Part shown: positions 1-12,249 of the stretch, piece after piece
How positions within the stretch are numbered: the stretch's first letter is position 1
Layout of the letters: each line of letters begins with the position of its first letter
Source of the DNA: Epiperipatus broadwayi
Lineage: Eukaryota; Onychophora; Udeonychophora; Euonychophora; Peripatidae
Assembly (NCBI GenBank): GCA_028023455.1
Contig: JAQFVV010000001.1
Location: 27,212,426-27,276,425 of the forward strand
Length of the DNA stretch: 64,000 bases
Reading direction: 5' to 3'
Translations under genes and position numbers: made by a program
Notes under the pieces: model-generated
Databases searched by the model: none
The model's input: the letters and a program-made list of their open reading frames with translations, nothing else
What the model was told of the DNA's origin: nothing

Positions 1-24
1 TATGGGTTCAAATCCCTTCTAATT
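1..24 (+). repeat. Terminal fragment of tRNA-like repeat (family M)
   Basis: Begins inside the motif GGGTTCAAATCCC, a pol III B-box-like sequence, followed by TTCTAATT. The same end occurs at 33034-33052 and, reversed, at 37339-37360, where similarity also stops after this motif. The rest of the copy lies outside the window. Confidence 0.55.
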
Positions 25-950
25 AAATATATATAATAGATAATATAATAATCAAAATAATATACTCTGTCTTGCACTTTTAAATTAATCAAGCATTTTA
101 TTATTGCTGTTTTTTCTTACAGATTTGATTATCCAGTACTCTTTAAAGATTTGTCTACCTTTTAAAATATAAAATTGTAATTTAGAATTCAACTTGTCAC
201 TTATAATTTTATTAGTTAAAAGACAGATAAAACTCTGAAAAGGATTGCTAGACAAATGAATACACTGTTAATTTAATAGTACAGAAAAAAATTAATTTAA
301 TATTCATAAAAGCAATGTGAAAAGAGTGAATATTTAATAAACACTGAGGGCAAGAATTATAAATAAATTAAGCAGAAATCATATATATTTATTCAATTAC
401 TCCTTAATTTAAACTGATATAATTTATACTATATATTTGATGTTTTTTAAAATAGAAATAATAATTTTATAATTATAAATGCTTTTTTTATAATTTATAA
501 ATAATATGATCATGACAAATTTTCCTTGATATATAAATCTGATTTTAATCAACTTTTTAAATGAAAAAATGGATTTTAGAAGATTAAATTTTTTTTACTT
601 ATTTTGAGCAAATGTATTTTTCTCTTTTTGCTAAAGTCGTTTGAAAATTCTAATGATTTGGGTCAAGAGACTAAGAATTATTAAATTGGAACTTTTTTTT
701 GTTTATATATAATGTTTCATAGTGCTTATTTTCTAGAATTCTGATAAAAGTGAAATTTTGTTTGTTAATGATGGTCAAAACTCAACAAAATTTTTATTTA
801 ATTTTATCAATATTAACAATTTTCTTTATAATTTATTTTATTTATTTATTTATAATAAAAATTAAATTGAAAATGTTGCTACTTTTCAAATTTTATTTAC
901 TATAAGTCAGAAGGCTTAATGTTGTACTCAAAGGAATTTTTCCAATTTTT
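25..950. other. AT-rich sequence, nothing recognised
   Basis: Long A and T runs with stops in all frames. No coding, RNA or repeat signal was seen. Confidence 0.5.
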
Positions 951-959
951 TTAAAAACA

Positions 960-1500
960 TTATACAATCTTGTAAACGTAGATGAGTCAGGATAATACAG
1001 CCTTTATTCATGAACTTTTCAAACTAGAGTTCATTTTTACATTCTAGAAACAAAGCTACAAACATTGCCCAGAAAGCATCACATATACTTCCTTTATTCA
1101 GAAAAAGTAAATTAACATATTTCAGCAAAATTCCACATCTTTATGGTCTATCTAAAATCCATAGGATCAGTTCCATTAAAATCTATTGCTAGTTCTAGAA
1201 ATTTACCTTATCAAAACTTGACAAGATTTTTTAAGGTTCTTAGTTCTTTAATATACAAGATGTAATCCTTTGACAGGAATTATAAGCACTTTATAAAATT
1301 AACAAATAACATGAAAATAAAAAAAAAATGTCATATTGGTATGCTTTGATATGAAAAGTTTATTTAGAAATGTATCCTGTGATAAAACATTGCTTATCAA
1401 AAAAAAAAAGAAAAAGAATAAATAAAGGTAATATCTGATAAACTACAATAACTCTCTTATTGATGGTATAATTAAACTCTTTTAATATTCTGCTTAATGA
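960..1500 (+). mobile_element. Penelope-like retroelement RT relic, copy A
   Basis: A decayed fragment of a reverse transcriptase gene. The readable part is a LYGLSKIHR stretch at about 1139-1165, which corresponds to the LPKIHK motif that opens the RT of Penelope-like elements (PLEs). It aligns at DNA level with copy C: the attctagaaacaaag block matches C near 12735, the atctaaaatccata block matches C near 12850, and the agtttatttagaaatgtat block matches C at 13039. Copy A carries many stops and indels and loses similarity near 1500, before the catalytic YxDD segment. It is not functional. The PLE assignment rests mainly on its similarity to copy C, where more motifs survive. Confidence 0.65.
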
Positions 1501-2555
1501 TCGCATACAGCAAATAATTCTTCTAGCTTACTCCAGATCAAAATATTTACATGGAAACTATTGAAACTATAGCCATAATAGCAATGATACAATTTTTTCT
1601 ATGTTCACATCGAGAAACACTATTGCTAACATTAACAAAGAGGATTGAAGGTAAAATATATTTGAATAAATGAATGTACAGATATCACTGATATTTTTAA
1701 AAGACTTAAATACCAAAATGAATCTGGGCAGAACATGCTATCAGAAGAGTTATCAATACATGAAAAACTTAAGTTGTAAGCAAGATTTTAAAATATTAAG
1801 ATATCTAAAAAGAGACTACATATAAAATGAATAATAATATAAGGAAAGTTGCTGAAGTGATACAAAGAAAAGAAAGAAAAATAAGAATAGCATAGTCTGG
1901 ATTTAATAAGTCAAAGATATTTTTATCAAGCAATGAGGGTGATAACAATAATAAAAATAATATGTATATATTGTGATTAATTTACTACAATCTTCATATA
2001 CAATTTAAAACCTTCTTCATTAAACTTAACAAGTGCCTGAAATGTTGATCTGTTTTATTAATCTGCTTTATTAGATAAGCCCTGACCAAAAACTTTTCAA
2101 TCAAATTAAAATGTAGTTGATGTTGAGATGTGATCACAATGCCCTTTCATCAAGGTTTTCTCTTTTTTAAATTACAAGAATGTGTCCTTAGTTTAAATTC
2201 TCCATACCTATTTTTATTCTCAAAGGTTATTAGTTGAGGGATTTTAAATGATGATTTTTCCTAGATTCATTTTTTATAATTACATTGATTTTATTTTATT
2301 TATACATTTCCTTTATGTTATTGATGGTATTATTGAAAAAATGTCTCTTTTAATAATTTCTGGTCATATTGGTCAATTTTTAGCAGAATTTATACTATAT
2401 TAAAATTAATATTTTGTTTTGTTAAATGATTGTTCAATAAGATTTCTATCTAACAGCATAATTTATTCTTTTCTGATATTAAATCTGTAAATGGTTTAAC
2501 TGATGTATAAAAATGATAGACAGCTCTGGCAAGAATGATCATAAATTCCATATTT
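1501..2555. other. AT-rich sequence, nothing recognised
   Basis: No motif could be read on either strand. It may contain eroded parts of the flanking Penelope-like copies, but I cannot show this. Confidence 0.4.
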
Positions 2556-2559
2556 TTCT

Positions 2560-3330
2560 AAAAGAACTTAGCACATGGATATACTTAATTGCAATTTCAT
2601 TTCATGTAAGGCAAAAATTGCCTTAATTCATAAATTGTTAAAATCTTTTTTTTTAATATGGATGTATTTTAATAAAAATATTGTGTCTAAAATCATTATC
2701 AAGCAGTATTTTATTGGAAATAAAAGTGTTTTGGCAAATATGCCCATTATTGGAAATTTTTTTATATTATTATCAATAGTATTTTAGCCACAAAAGACAC
2801 TCATACTGGATGATGAGGATAAAAAAATGAAATATTTTCCTATGTATGTATGTTTTCTATATATAGAATGAAACAAAAAAAAAAAAATCAATTTTATTTC
2901 TTTCAATTAAAAGATCCAAAAAAGGAAGTTGATGATCATTTTCTAATTCCACATTTAATTTGATATTAATATAGAAAGTTTTTTTTTTTTTAAATGACTA
3001 AAAATAGTCTTATTAAGACCAAATAACAAATATATCATCAACATATCTTAGACATAAGAATGGATTTTAGTTATTAAAAATATATATTTTCCATAAAAAT
3101 GGAAAGATAAGTGAACTCATAGGCAATCCCGATTTTTGTTTACATATTTGACCATTAAAAATAAAAACAATGTTTAGTTAAACTCATACTAAAATAATTA
3201 CCAAAGAAATAGTTTGTCCCTTGAGGTCACATGACATTCAAATAGCAAAATGACAGAGTTGATCTACGGTCCATTGATCTGTAACTCTTGATTTCATCAC
3301 TCTATTATTACACTAAACCATGTGTGGGGA
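2560..3330 (-). mobile_element. Penelope-like retroelement RT relic, copy B
   Basis: Minus-strand RT fragment. Reading from high to low coordinates: FNGQICKQKSGLPMS at about 3175-3130 (the family's GxxMGSPLSP block), LRYVDDIFVIW at about 3050-3018 containing the catalytic YVDD, then ELENDHQLPFLDLLIER at about 2950-2900, which is the LPFLDVLI block that follows the catalytic site in PLE RTs. The order and spacing fit the family. Stops and frameshifts separate the blocks, and poly-T runs interrupt the frame near 2870-2990. Its orientation is opposite to copies A and C and its sequence is clearly different, so it is a separate insertion and probably a different subfamily. Confidence 0.75.
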
Positions 3331-3924
3331 AAATGAAATTACAAAATGAATACTTTTTAGAACTTCAGGCAAGCTGGTAAAGAATAAACAACAACAAAAC
3401 TTATCAAAATATTATTTTATCCAATTAAAGGCCAACAAATAATATTAACACACTATTCTGTACTCTTTACACAATGCAAATACAGTTTTATATTATTCTA
3501 TACTTTGCTAAGTTCAAGAATTTATAAAGATAATGTAATTATAAATAAGAAGCTAGAAATCTAACTAACATTTGGGGATTGGAGAACATCATTATTGTTA
3601 ATCAGTTTTAATAAAATTTCTGTTTTTATGAATTTTTGGTAATAAGTGATATTTGGAAATTGAGATTTGGATTTTTTTCTATAAATTGATTTTATTTGAT
3701 TGCTATCATATACATTGATAAAAGTTTCCAATTAGACTCAAATAGCACAGTAGGAAAATAAAATGACCAATGTTTTATTTTAGATATTGGCAGGTTTAAT
3801 CTAGTAGTTTTAAGGTGCATTATAAACAATAAATATTTTAACCATGGCATTAAAATTAATATATGTGAATATTTAAACATAATACACATACACACACGCG
3901 CACACATACATATAATTAAAATCA
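3331..3924. other. AT-rich sequence, nothing recognised
   Basis: Includes a short CA/CG alternating run (about 3885-3910). No gene signal was seen. Confidence 0.4.
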
Positions 3925-4450
3925 GTCAACACTTAGTTGTCAAAGCAGCCTCCATTTAACAATAAAGATAAAAATGCAATTTTATTTATCTTCCAATATA
4001 TTTATACAGACACTAAAGATTTCAACTTGACCACAGAGATTGAAATTATTGATATAAAAAAATTTAAATAAATCTCCTAAATAGATAAATGTAATCTGTT
4101 TTGAATGCAGACTAATAAATAGTCAATTATAATATTATGAACTGCAATTATAATTTTTAAATTGCATAAAAAGTATTACTTAAATAATAAGTGTAATAAT
4201 GCTCAAGGCTAAATGGGTTTATAAGTAATCATTAAAAAACAGTCAATACTTAGACAATCACAGTATCAATAACAATCTCAACCTCTTGTCAATTATCTAT
4301 TTAAGAAGGTTTATTTAAACTTTGTATCAATAATATCTATCTTTGCGGTCAAGTTATAATATTTAGTGTCTATATAAGTAAATTGAACCATAAATAAAAG
4401 TGAGATTCCACCTTATTGTCAAATGGAGGTTGCCCTAACAATAGGTTGAG
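3925..4450. repeat. Long imperfect inverted repeat
   Basis: Roughly 3930-4100 is the reverse complement of roughly 4270-4445. Shared blocks include CTCCATTTRACAATAA, ATAGACACTAAA, AACTTGACC and TATTATTGATA. A direct repeat CAGTCAAYACTTAG also occurs at 3925 and 4240. The arms are about 170 bp with visible divergence. This resembles a foldback or MITE element. No coding capacity and no clear target duplication were found. Confidence 0.6.
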
Positions 4451-6700
4451 ATTTCTGCATGTGCATGCATGTAAGTGTGTTTGAATATTGCATATTTGTA
4501 TAGGTAAATTGAAGTGACCATACTAATAGGTCAATATTCATTGATTGTTGTTTAATAATGCATACAACTGTTCATGGAGAAATACAGAATAGAAAGATGT
4601 ATATTTAATATTTAACATTATTTTACTAATAGTAAAAAAGAAGTTGAAATTCTGAAATATTTTGATATTTTTTAATTGTGTTAAATGCAGGGAATGTTGA
4701 ATGCTATGATGAAATTTGAAGCATATGCTGACTTTATTTGTATAATAATTTCATTATTAAAAATATCTTTAGAAATAATAATTAATTCACTATTTATTAT
4801 TTTGTCAGTCATATTGTATATATCAAAAGAATTTAATTACATTATCAATAAAGGGTAAAAAATTCTAAAAATATTGTCCTTATGATATTTGATTGGACAA
4901 CAATGATATTTAAATGGACAAAGTACAGTTATCTGTTTTTGGAAGTAATTTTTTTGTGAAAGATTTTTTAAGAAAGTAAACACTAGTTGACATAAACCAT
5001 ATTAATTTTTTAAAAAAATCTTAATTAAAGAATGTCTGAAAATATCATATCCAAAATAAAGCATTCATTTAAAAAGTGTATAATATATGCAAAATTTGTC
5101 CATTATTAAATAATCTTATAGTCTTATATTAATTTTGATCAATCGTAGGGAGGGATAATTATTTTCGGAATCTGGGAAATCCAAAAAAATAGATATTTTA
5201 AAATTAGGTCGTATTTATGTTAATTTGTTCATATTAATATTGAATTATATGATAGTTTGATCAACAATAGTCTGTTAAAAATAACAATTTAATTTGTGCA
5301 TTTCTGTGATTTATATTCTAATCAAATAAAAACAATCCATGTTTATTATACACATCAACAACAAATTATCATGTTTAAAATATATAACTGAAAAATAAAA
5401 GTAATTTTTAAAAGTGATTTTTAATATTTAAAAATATTAAACTCTTCAAAAAATATAATTCAGATATTCCTTTATTATCAGAAATATTTAAAATAATGCT
5501 TTTTTTTTTTTCATTTCTGTGTTTGAGATGTTTTCAACAATAAAAGATGCTGAGCACAAAGAAAACACTGATATACTTTAATTTGTAATTAATTCTGTTA
5601 TTGATGGCTGTTTTACAACTTTTCACTTAATTTTCTATTTTTGCCTCTTATGTACGTATATTTAAACTATCTATCTTATTATAGTCTCTCAGTTTAAACA
5701 TTTATTTTTTTACATACATTGCACAGATTCAAAGATTGGTTGTCAATAAGTAGACTGCCTCTACTCAAGGAATAGCCACAATTCAGCTTATCAGCCTATT
5801 TATTTTTTTATCAAGTACAAATTGCAATAAATCACCACTTCTCAAAAGAAAAGAGTTCAAAAAGTCTGACGTTTACTGCTCCAGAAGTCCAGTGCTTTTA
5901 ATAGAAATCTGTTTTTGATAAAACCCCATTGATTCCAGTAAAAGATCAGTGGTTTATGTAAATAATCATAAATTGAAACAATAAAGTCTACATATTTAGA
6001 GAAAACATCCAGAATATTTCCACCATCATAAGACTACAAATTCCAATAAAGATTCAAATTTCCTACCAAAAATTCTCAAGTACCTCCATGAAAAGACAGT
6101 ATCTAAAAACATTTTTATTAATTAAAAGTCAATTTGAAGCTACCAAATCCTCTAAGTTTTTTAACCACAATAATACTAAAATCTTCATGAAAATATTTCA
6201 GGGATTTATATTCTGAGGCTAACTTATAAGTAACAAGAGTCATATGACTTAAAACTTCCTAAGTTTATTTAATAGTGAAGCTACTGAAGTGATGAGACTA
6301 CTATATACATATATACAGTGGAGAAACTCTTTTAATAGAATTAATGAATTCAAACATTATGAAATATTACACTTTTGAATATTATAAATATACTATAAAT
6401 TTTTTAAAAAAATCATTAAAAGCCCACTCATTGTCGAAGCTGCTTATTAAAGAAGTCACCTTAAAAAAAACTACAGCTAAATATATGCCAGTGTAACATT
6501 AAATTATAATAAAAGTCATTACTTTTTGTATTATGAATTTTAAGCCAATTTAAAACTGCATATCACCATAACACATAAAATTGGAATGATAAGATTTATC
6601 TTACTTATAATCACAAATTTATTTTTAATAAATGATAAAAGTTAGATATTCTATAATATTTGTAATATTTGATTGAATACAATATACATAGAGTTTTTAG
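4451..6700. other. AT-rich sequence, nothing recognised
   Basis: No readable protein motif or repeat structure. The 5700-6250 part is slightly more complex in sequence, but all frames are interrupted and I recognise no family. Confidence 0.4.
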
Positions 6701-6704
6701 ATGT

Positions 6705-6778
6705 AATTATATAAGGAACTTGAACATAGGATAGCAGAAGTGAGTTTGAAGTCTGTGTTCAAGTCCCTTATATAATAT
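6705..6778. repeat. Small palindrome with tRNA-like ends
   Basis: TTATATAAGGAACTTGAACA on the left pairs with TGTGTTCAAGTCCCTTATATA on the right across about 30 bp. The right arm carries a B-box-like GTTCAAGTCCC. It resembles the 9010-9098 palindrome and the termini of family M. Confidence 0.5.
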
Positions 6779-6830
6779 ATATATATATATAAGTGATACA
6801 TGGCTTGATTTTATGTATAATATTATTTGG

Positions 6831-7578
6831 TACTTAAGGAATAATCTGGACACCAAGATTGATTATAGTTAACAAAATTTTTTATCATATTGAGTTTTTA
6901 ACTAGTGAGTCTGGAATAATATAAACTAGACTTTTTAGAATCTTGGTGGAAATTCTGAGTAATTACGGGTGTATACACTGATATATTTAATTGTTCCCTT
7001 TCCGTTTGATTTAGAAAAAAAAAATGTAATACATTTATTATTAGACTATATTTTTTATTTAAAAGAATCATATTATTTTTATGGTTGACTGTAAGCAAGC
7101 AATTTTCACAAGGACAGCATTATTCCGTTTCCATACTTTAGTTTAGATAAATAATTATGAGGAAAAATAATTTTTGAGACAATATTTGTTTGAGTGGCTG
7201 TTTTCTTGGGGAGGGGGGTTAAATGTTGAATTAATCTTTCTTACAAGATACGATTTTGTAAACTAATGTTGTTCTTTTATCTTTATTTAAAAAGTTAGTT
7301 GCTATTTATTTATGATAAAAATAATTTTACAAATATGGTTGTAAAACATTACACTGCACCAAAGAATCAGAAAATATAGTGTTATAAGAAATATGTTCCT
7401 TTTTTTTCTAAATCAAATGAAAAGGTAACAGAATTAAGTATATCAGTATATATACCACAATTAGTCAGAATTTTCACAAGATTCTAAAAAGTCTAGTTTA
7501 TATTATTTTAAAAAATCAACATAATTAAAATTTTAGTTATCTGTAATCAATCTTGGTGTTCAGACTAATCCTTAAGTA
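6831..7578. mobile_element. MITE-like foldback element with TA at both ends
   Basis: Outer ends are CTTAAGGAATAATCTGGACA and its near reverse complement, with TA directly outside each (6831-6832 and 7577-7578). About 200 bp at each side pair as inverted repeats (6833-7040 with 7385-7576). Shared blocks include CAAGATTGATTATAG, GATTCTAAAAAGTCTAG and TTAGAAAAAAAAA. TA duplication plus terminal inverted repeats fits the Tc1/mariner type of non-autonomous element. No transposase frame exists. The family assignment is inference from the ends only. Confidence 0.6.
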
Positions 7579-9005
7579 TCTATTATTTTTATTTCCTTAT
7601 TATAAAAATGATCAGAGTATATTTATATTGAAGTGTGATAAAATTTATGTTTTTCATGCACATGTATTACCAACATACACAGTGTATGACTGTTTGTGCC
7701 TTTCTAGATATTTAAATAATAGGTAAGATAACACAGAAAAAAATATAACAAATTTATTTTAAAAAAGAAATTTAAACATAGTGAGAAATTTTATACTCTT
7801 TCAAAATTTAATCATAGTAATTCAAATGTTCCTAGTAAATAGGCGTTACTCAAAAGCTATGGTAATATTTTATATGCATTTCAATTTTGTTTGGAAGCTA
7901 TTGTATTATATAAGGGAGCTATAATAAAATTTTATTGGCATACATCTTTGCATTAAGAGCAGCAATCCATTCTATCATTTACTCTTAGCCGTTTATTGTA
8001 ATCATGAGTAATTAATAGATGCAAAATAATAATGCCAATGTAAATCACTAGACTAGTTTTTGGATATTAGTTTTATAAAAAATATCGAATTGCCCATATA
8101 CATGCAACATCGAGATTGAATCATTTTACATAAAGAAATTAGTTACTTATAACTTTCAAATATCCTATATTGTACAACAGATTAGCAATTACATATTTTA
8201 ATGATCTTAATTATATGCATGTATATGATTTGTGTAATCCAATACTTCTTATTGACAAAAGCAATATTCATAATCTTTTCTAAGGATTAGTTTAACATTG
8301 CTACCTGCTGGCAATAGATTATTCCTGTTTGTAATAAATGACCCTAAAGTAAATTGGATGAATGTCATGTGATGCTCTTTTTGTTATAAAACATTTAAAT
8401 TTTATGAACAGATCTATTTATGAGCTGAAATGACTCTATATAATATATATAAAAGAAAGAGACTCGATACATTTATACAATCATGTAAAATGTCTATATA
8501 TAACTTATATGCTGATTTTACAATTTATCTTTTTGGAAATATATATGAGAATCATATTTGGCATATATATTAATAGAATATTTTCTCTAACGTTTCCTCT
8601 GTTAACAATTTTTTTTAATCTGCATTACTTTTACAAAAATATTTTAAATCAAATCTGAGTTCAAAAAATAAGTACAATAAATTTTACTCTAATTTGCAAT
8701 TGAATTCATTTTGGTAAAAAAAAAAAAAAGGACTTCTTTTTAATGTTGTTTTTAAACTGAAACTATAATTTGCGAAATAGTTTAAGAAAATTTGTGATTG
8801 GTTCACTATCTAAGCTTCTATTTTAAAATTATCAATTGTAATTAAACTAAATGTCAATAGCATGTTTACATTAGAATGCTTTTATATATTTGTGAAGATA
8901 TATTTTTTCTTTTTTTTAAAAGTTTGACACTTAATTGTATGATAAATAATAATGCTATTAAAAACAAAAATGATAAAAAAGTCAATCTAGATAATAGTTC
9001 ACACA
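7579..9005. other. AT-rich sequence, nothing recognised
   Basis: No coding, RNA or repeat signal was seen. Confidence 0.4.
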
Positions 9006-9009
9006 TATG

Positions 9010-9098
9010 TATATAGTAAGTATAGGGGATTTGAATTTCATCTACTTGAATAGATGGAGGGCGTTTGAAAATCTGAGTTCAAATCCCCTATACTTAAA
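9010..9098. repeat. Palindrome with tRNA-like ends
   Basis: AGTATAGGGGATTTGAA at the left is the reverse complement of TTCAAATCCCCTATACT at the right, with about 40 bp between them. The right end has the B-box-like GAGTTCAAATCCCC seen at the termini of family M repeats. It folds with a 7-bp outer stem, like a tRNA acceptor, but the interior is not a tRNA. Confidence 0.55.
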
Positions 9099-9404
9099 TT
9101 AAGCTCCAGGTTTGTGAATAGTGCCTGGTTTTCAAATATTTACTTATGTATATAGATGAATGGGCATAACCTGAAATCAAACTAATAGGCAATTTATAAC
9201 TTACTTAATACAAATTTTTGTTCCCTACTGGTAGACTATCACTTACATATGGACAAAAGAAAAAAAAAACAATAGATGTTGTTTTTATGGAAAGAAGAGT
9301 AAATGATTATCAGTAATAAAAAGTTTAATACCAAGCAGCCTACACGCCTTCAATTAATTATAGAATTATTATAGCTTTATCTTTCTTATTGCATTGCCAA
9401 ATCC

Positions 9405-9573
9405 ATATAATATTAATATCATCTATGTTCTTTTTTACTTTTTACAATGCTTTTTTATAACCCACTAGTAACAGTTTCGAGTGACCCAGCAATCTTCTTC
9501 AGAACTACTTATATTTCCACATGTTAAGCATTATAAAAAGGAATAAAGAACATAGATGATATTAATATTATAT
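9405..9573. repeat. Hairpin-forming repeat
   Basis: ATATAATATTAATATCATCT at 9405 pairs with its complement ending at 9573. A second paired block (TTTTTACAATGC / GCATTATAAAAAG) lies inside. The loop, read on the minus strand, contains CTGAAGA followed by CGAAAC, a spacing reminiscent of retroelement ribozyme-type repeats. A 12-bp sequence TATAGAATTATT occurs on both sides (about 9359-9370 and 9571-9582) and could be a target duplication, though in such AT-rich DNA chance is possible. Confidence 0.5.
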
Positions 9574-9589
9574 AGAATTATTGCTAAAT

Positions 9590-10525
9590 TCTTTGATAAA
9601 TTTAAAGATACAGACTATATTCTTGATTATCAGTAGAATGGCTAATCTTAACATAGTCAACTGTTTATATCAACCAATTCAGAACAATAATCACATAATT
9701 TTATTGCTTGGAAGTTCATAATAAGTTTGAGTTGGGCATAATCTACTACTACATCAAATTATGGAGGGCATAACAAGATGATTTAGAATCAATAAAATTA
9801 AAATTTGAAGACACATTAACTTAATTCAGGAGGTAAAAGATCTTACATTAATCAAGTATGAAGTGTTTCAAGTATCGTGCTTTATGAGTGATATATTATA
9901 TAAAGTAAATTAAATACTCGATTTGATTGCTGCTATTTACACCAAAAACTATTTCATGTTAATTATATTTTATAAAAAAAAAAGCATATCACTTTAATAA
10001 TATCAAAATGAATATTAAGATAAAATGAATATTAAAATATTGCACATGAGAAAAGTAATAAGTTCAAGGAAACATACTAGTGAAAATATCAACATCTTTC
10101 TGGATGTTCAAAAATCATCCAGAGATTTAGTAACATTTAAATCATATGTTCAGAAAGATTATAGAAAAGGTGTATAACATAATAATCACTTTTTACAATA
10201 AATTTGATATGTTAGGCAAATGAGCTAAAGCATTTACCAGGAAACAATTTCTGTACTTTAAAATGAATTTAATCTATTCTTTTAAAGAATTTAAAGCTTT
10301 ACACAATATTAATAATAATTGAATTAAGATAGCCTAAATTATAAGGCATTTTTAGCAATAGACAAAAACCATATCAGGGACATATATTTCATCAGTCATT
10401 TATTATTCAGTTATTATATTCATGACATAATCTCTTCTACAGAAATCAATGGCTTTGAAATGAAATCTCATTCATAAATACTTGTGATAGTTTTGATAGA
10501 CATTAGAATGTTCTTTGAAAATTTG
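9590..10525. other. AT-rich sequence, nothing recognised
   Basis: No readable motifs. Confidence 0.4.
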
Positions 10526-10529
10526 TGAT

Positions 10530-10815
10530 GATGACATAGTGCCGTAGTTGTAATTATATGTTGGACTATTTTTATCATCTAAGATTGATTGCTTTAAGAA
10601 AAAAATTTATTCAAACTTTTTAGATAGTAAAAGTCACAATAGTACATATATTAGTATACAACTCATAGCCTTCAAACAATATTATTAATCTCTTTTCTTC
10701 ACGTATTAATGACCTGACCAGTGACAGTATTAGCAATGAAATTGAACCAGGGGCCTTTAGATTTATGAATATTACATTTAAGGCAATTCTCTAATCAAAT
10801 AGACTATCCTGCCAA
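10530..10815 (-). mobile_element. SINE-like repeat, family S copy 1
   Basis: On the minus strand it shares, in order, a GATTAGAGAATTG block (tRNA A-box region in the other copies), ATAAATCTAAAG, a B-box-like CTGGTTCAATTTC, GTCACTGGTCAGGTC, a GTTTGAATAAA tail block and AAATAGTCCAACATAT. The same blocks in the same order occur at 14155-14440 and 34945-35230. The head is tRNA-derived in appearance. The body is of unknown origin. It is non-coding. Confidence 0.65.
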
Positions 10816-12245
10816 AAAAGCAATATTCAATAGAAATTTCATATACTTATCTATTAAGACCTTCTTATTTCTTCATTTTTACATTAAAGGCAATGTTAAT
10901 GAGTAAATTTCAATGTTATCAACATTAGGTTGGCTTATGGGGGTGTTTTCCAATGCAATATGAGAAGTTTTTTAAATTTTCTACTTTATATTTTTACTTC
11001 TGTTTCCAATTTGTATATACATGATCTTCTATTATATATATATATGGTTTTTTACTTTTAGTAATCAATTAACAATCTTTTAATCACTTTTTAATGGGAC
11101 ACCTGGTTTTACCAACATGTATATCTATTTATATTCATATGGTATTTCGTAAATGCAGTTTTCATTTTTTTGGATTTTGAATTTAGATTTTGTATAGATT
11201 AGGGTTTCTCATAGAATAATATGGCTTTGGAAAGCTGTTCTGACATTTATCTTGATTACAATTATTTTTAGTTAATCTGCTATTAGTGTATATATGGATA
11301 GATTGCATCTATAATTCTTTTTTTTTTTTGCTTTTTTTTATTTATTTTCTATTTAAAAATTTCTTAATAACATCTGATTATTTATAGAATTTGTTTTAAA
11401 TATTTTTTTTTTAACCAAATAAATTGATTTCTGAACACATTTATTTTTCTCTTTTCAATCGTAACATTATAATTCCATGTTTTGTGTTTCTGTAATGATT
11501 GCATACATAAAGTAAGTATTTTTCTGCATATGTGTGTTGTTAGTTCTTTTTTTTTGGGGGGGGGGGGGGGACTATAGTTTTGATTTTACCATGAGGGAGT
11601 ATCTATGAAAGCCAATTTTTGTTCTTGTTCTGATTCAATTATTAAATTAATTGGTGATCTTTTATTTATGTTAGTCTGGAATGTTTGTAATAGTGTCATT
11701 GTGTAGCCATACAATAAGTGTATTATTAACATAGTCAAGCCAGAGTTTAAGTGAACATGAAGCAGTATTTATAGCTGCATTTTCAAGTTCTTCCAAATAA
11801 ATATTGGTGAATCCCTAGCCATCACTTGATTTTGTTGAAAGAATTCTATGATACATTAAAAGTATGTTCTTGTTATGCAGAATATTAAGTTTTATTATCC
11901 TATCCATAAGATGAGTTGTTCTGACTTGTAAATGATTATTGCCATTTAATCTTTTTTTTTGCAATAGACAATGTTTTTTCATAGGGGACATATGCAAATA
12001 AGCTTTCTATGTTAAGGACTTAGAATCCCTGACAAAGGATCTTGATAAGTTTTAACAAAGTGAATTAACTTTCATATGTATATCAGATGAGGTTATTTAA
12101 TAAGGTTTGCTGTTAAAACATCCAATTCATTCTCAGTAAGCTGAGAAAATTACTTAAAAAACAAATGAGGATTTATTAAAAGAAAGAATAAATGTTTAAA
12201 GGAAAAATTGATCAATCTTGTGTTGCTTGATAACATAGAATATTT
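10816..12245. other. AT-rich sequence with a poly-G run, nothing recognised
   Basis: Contains a T9 then G14 run near 11548-11570. The right end may hold the eroded 5' part of the Penelope-like copy C, but no motif can be read before about 12250. Confidence 0.4.
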
Positions 12246-12249
12246 TGTG

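Noticed and set aside
2575-2787. 70-codon plus-strand frame
   Set aside because: Phe/Ile/Lys/Asn-rich and opposite to the Penelope-like copy B reading; no family motif.
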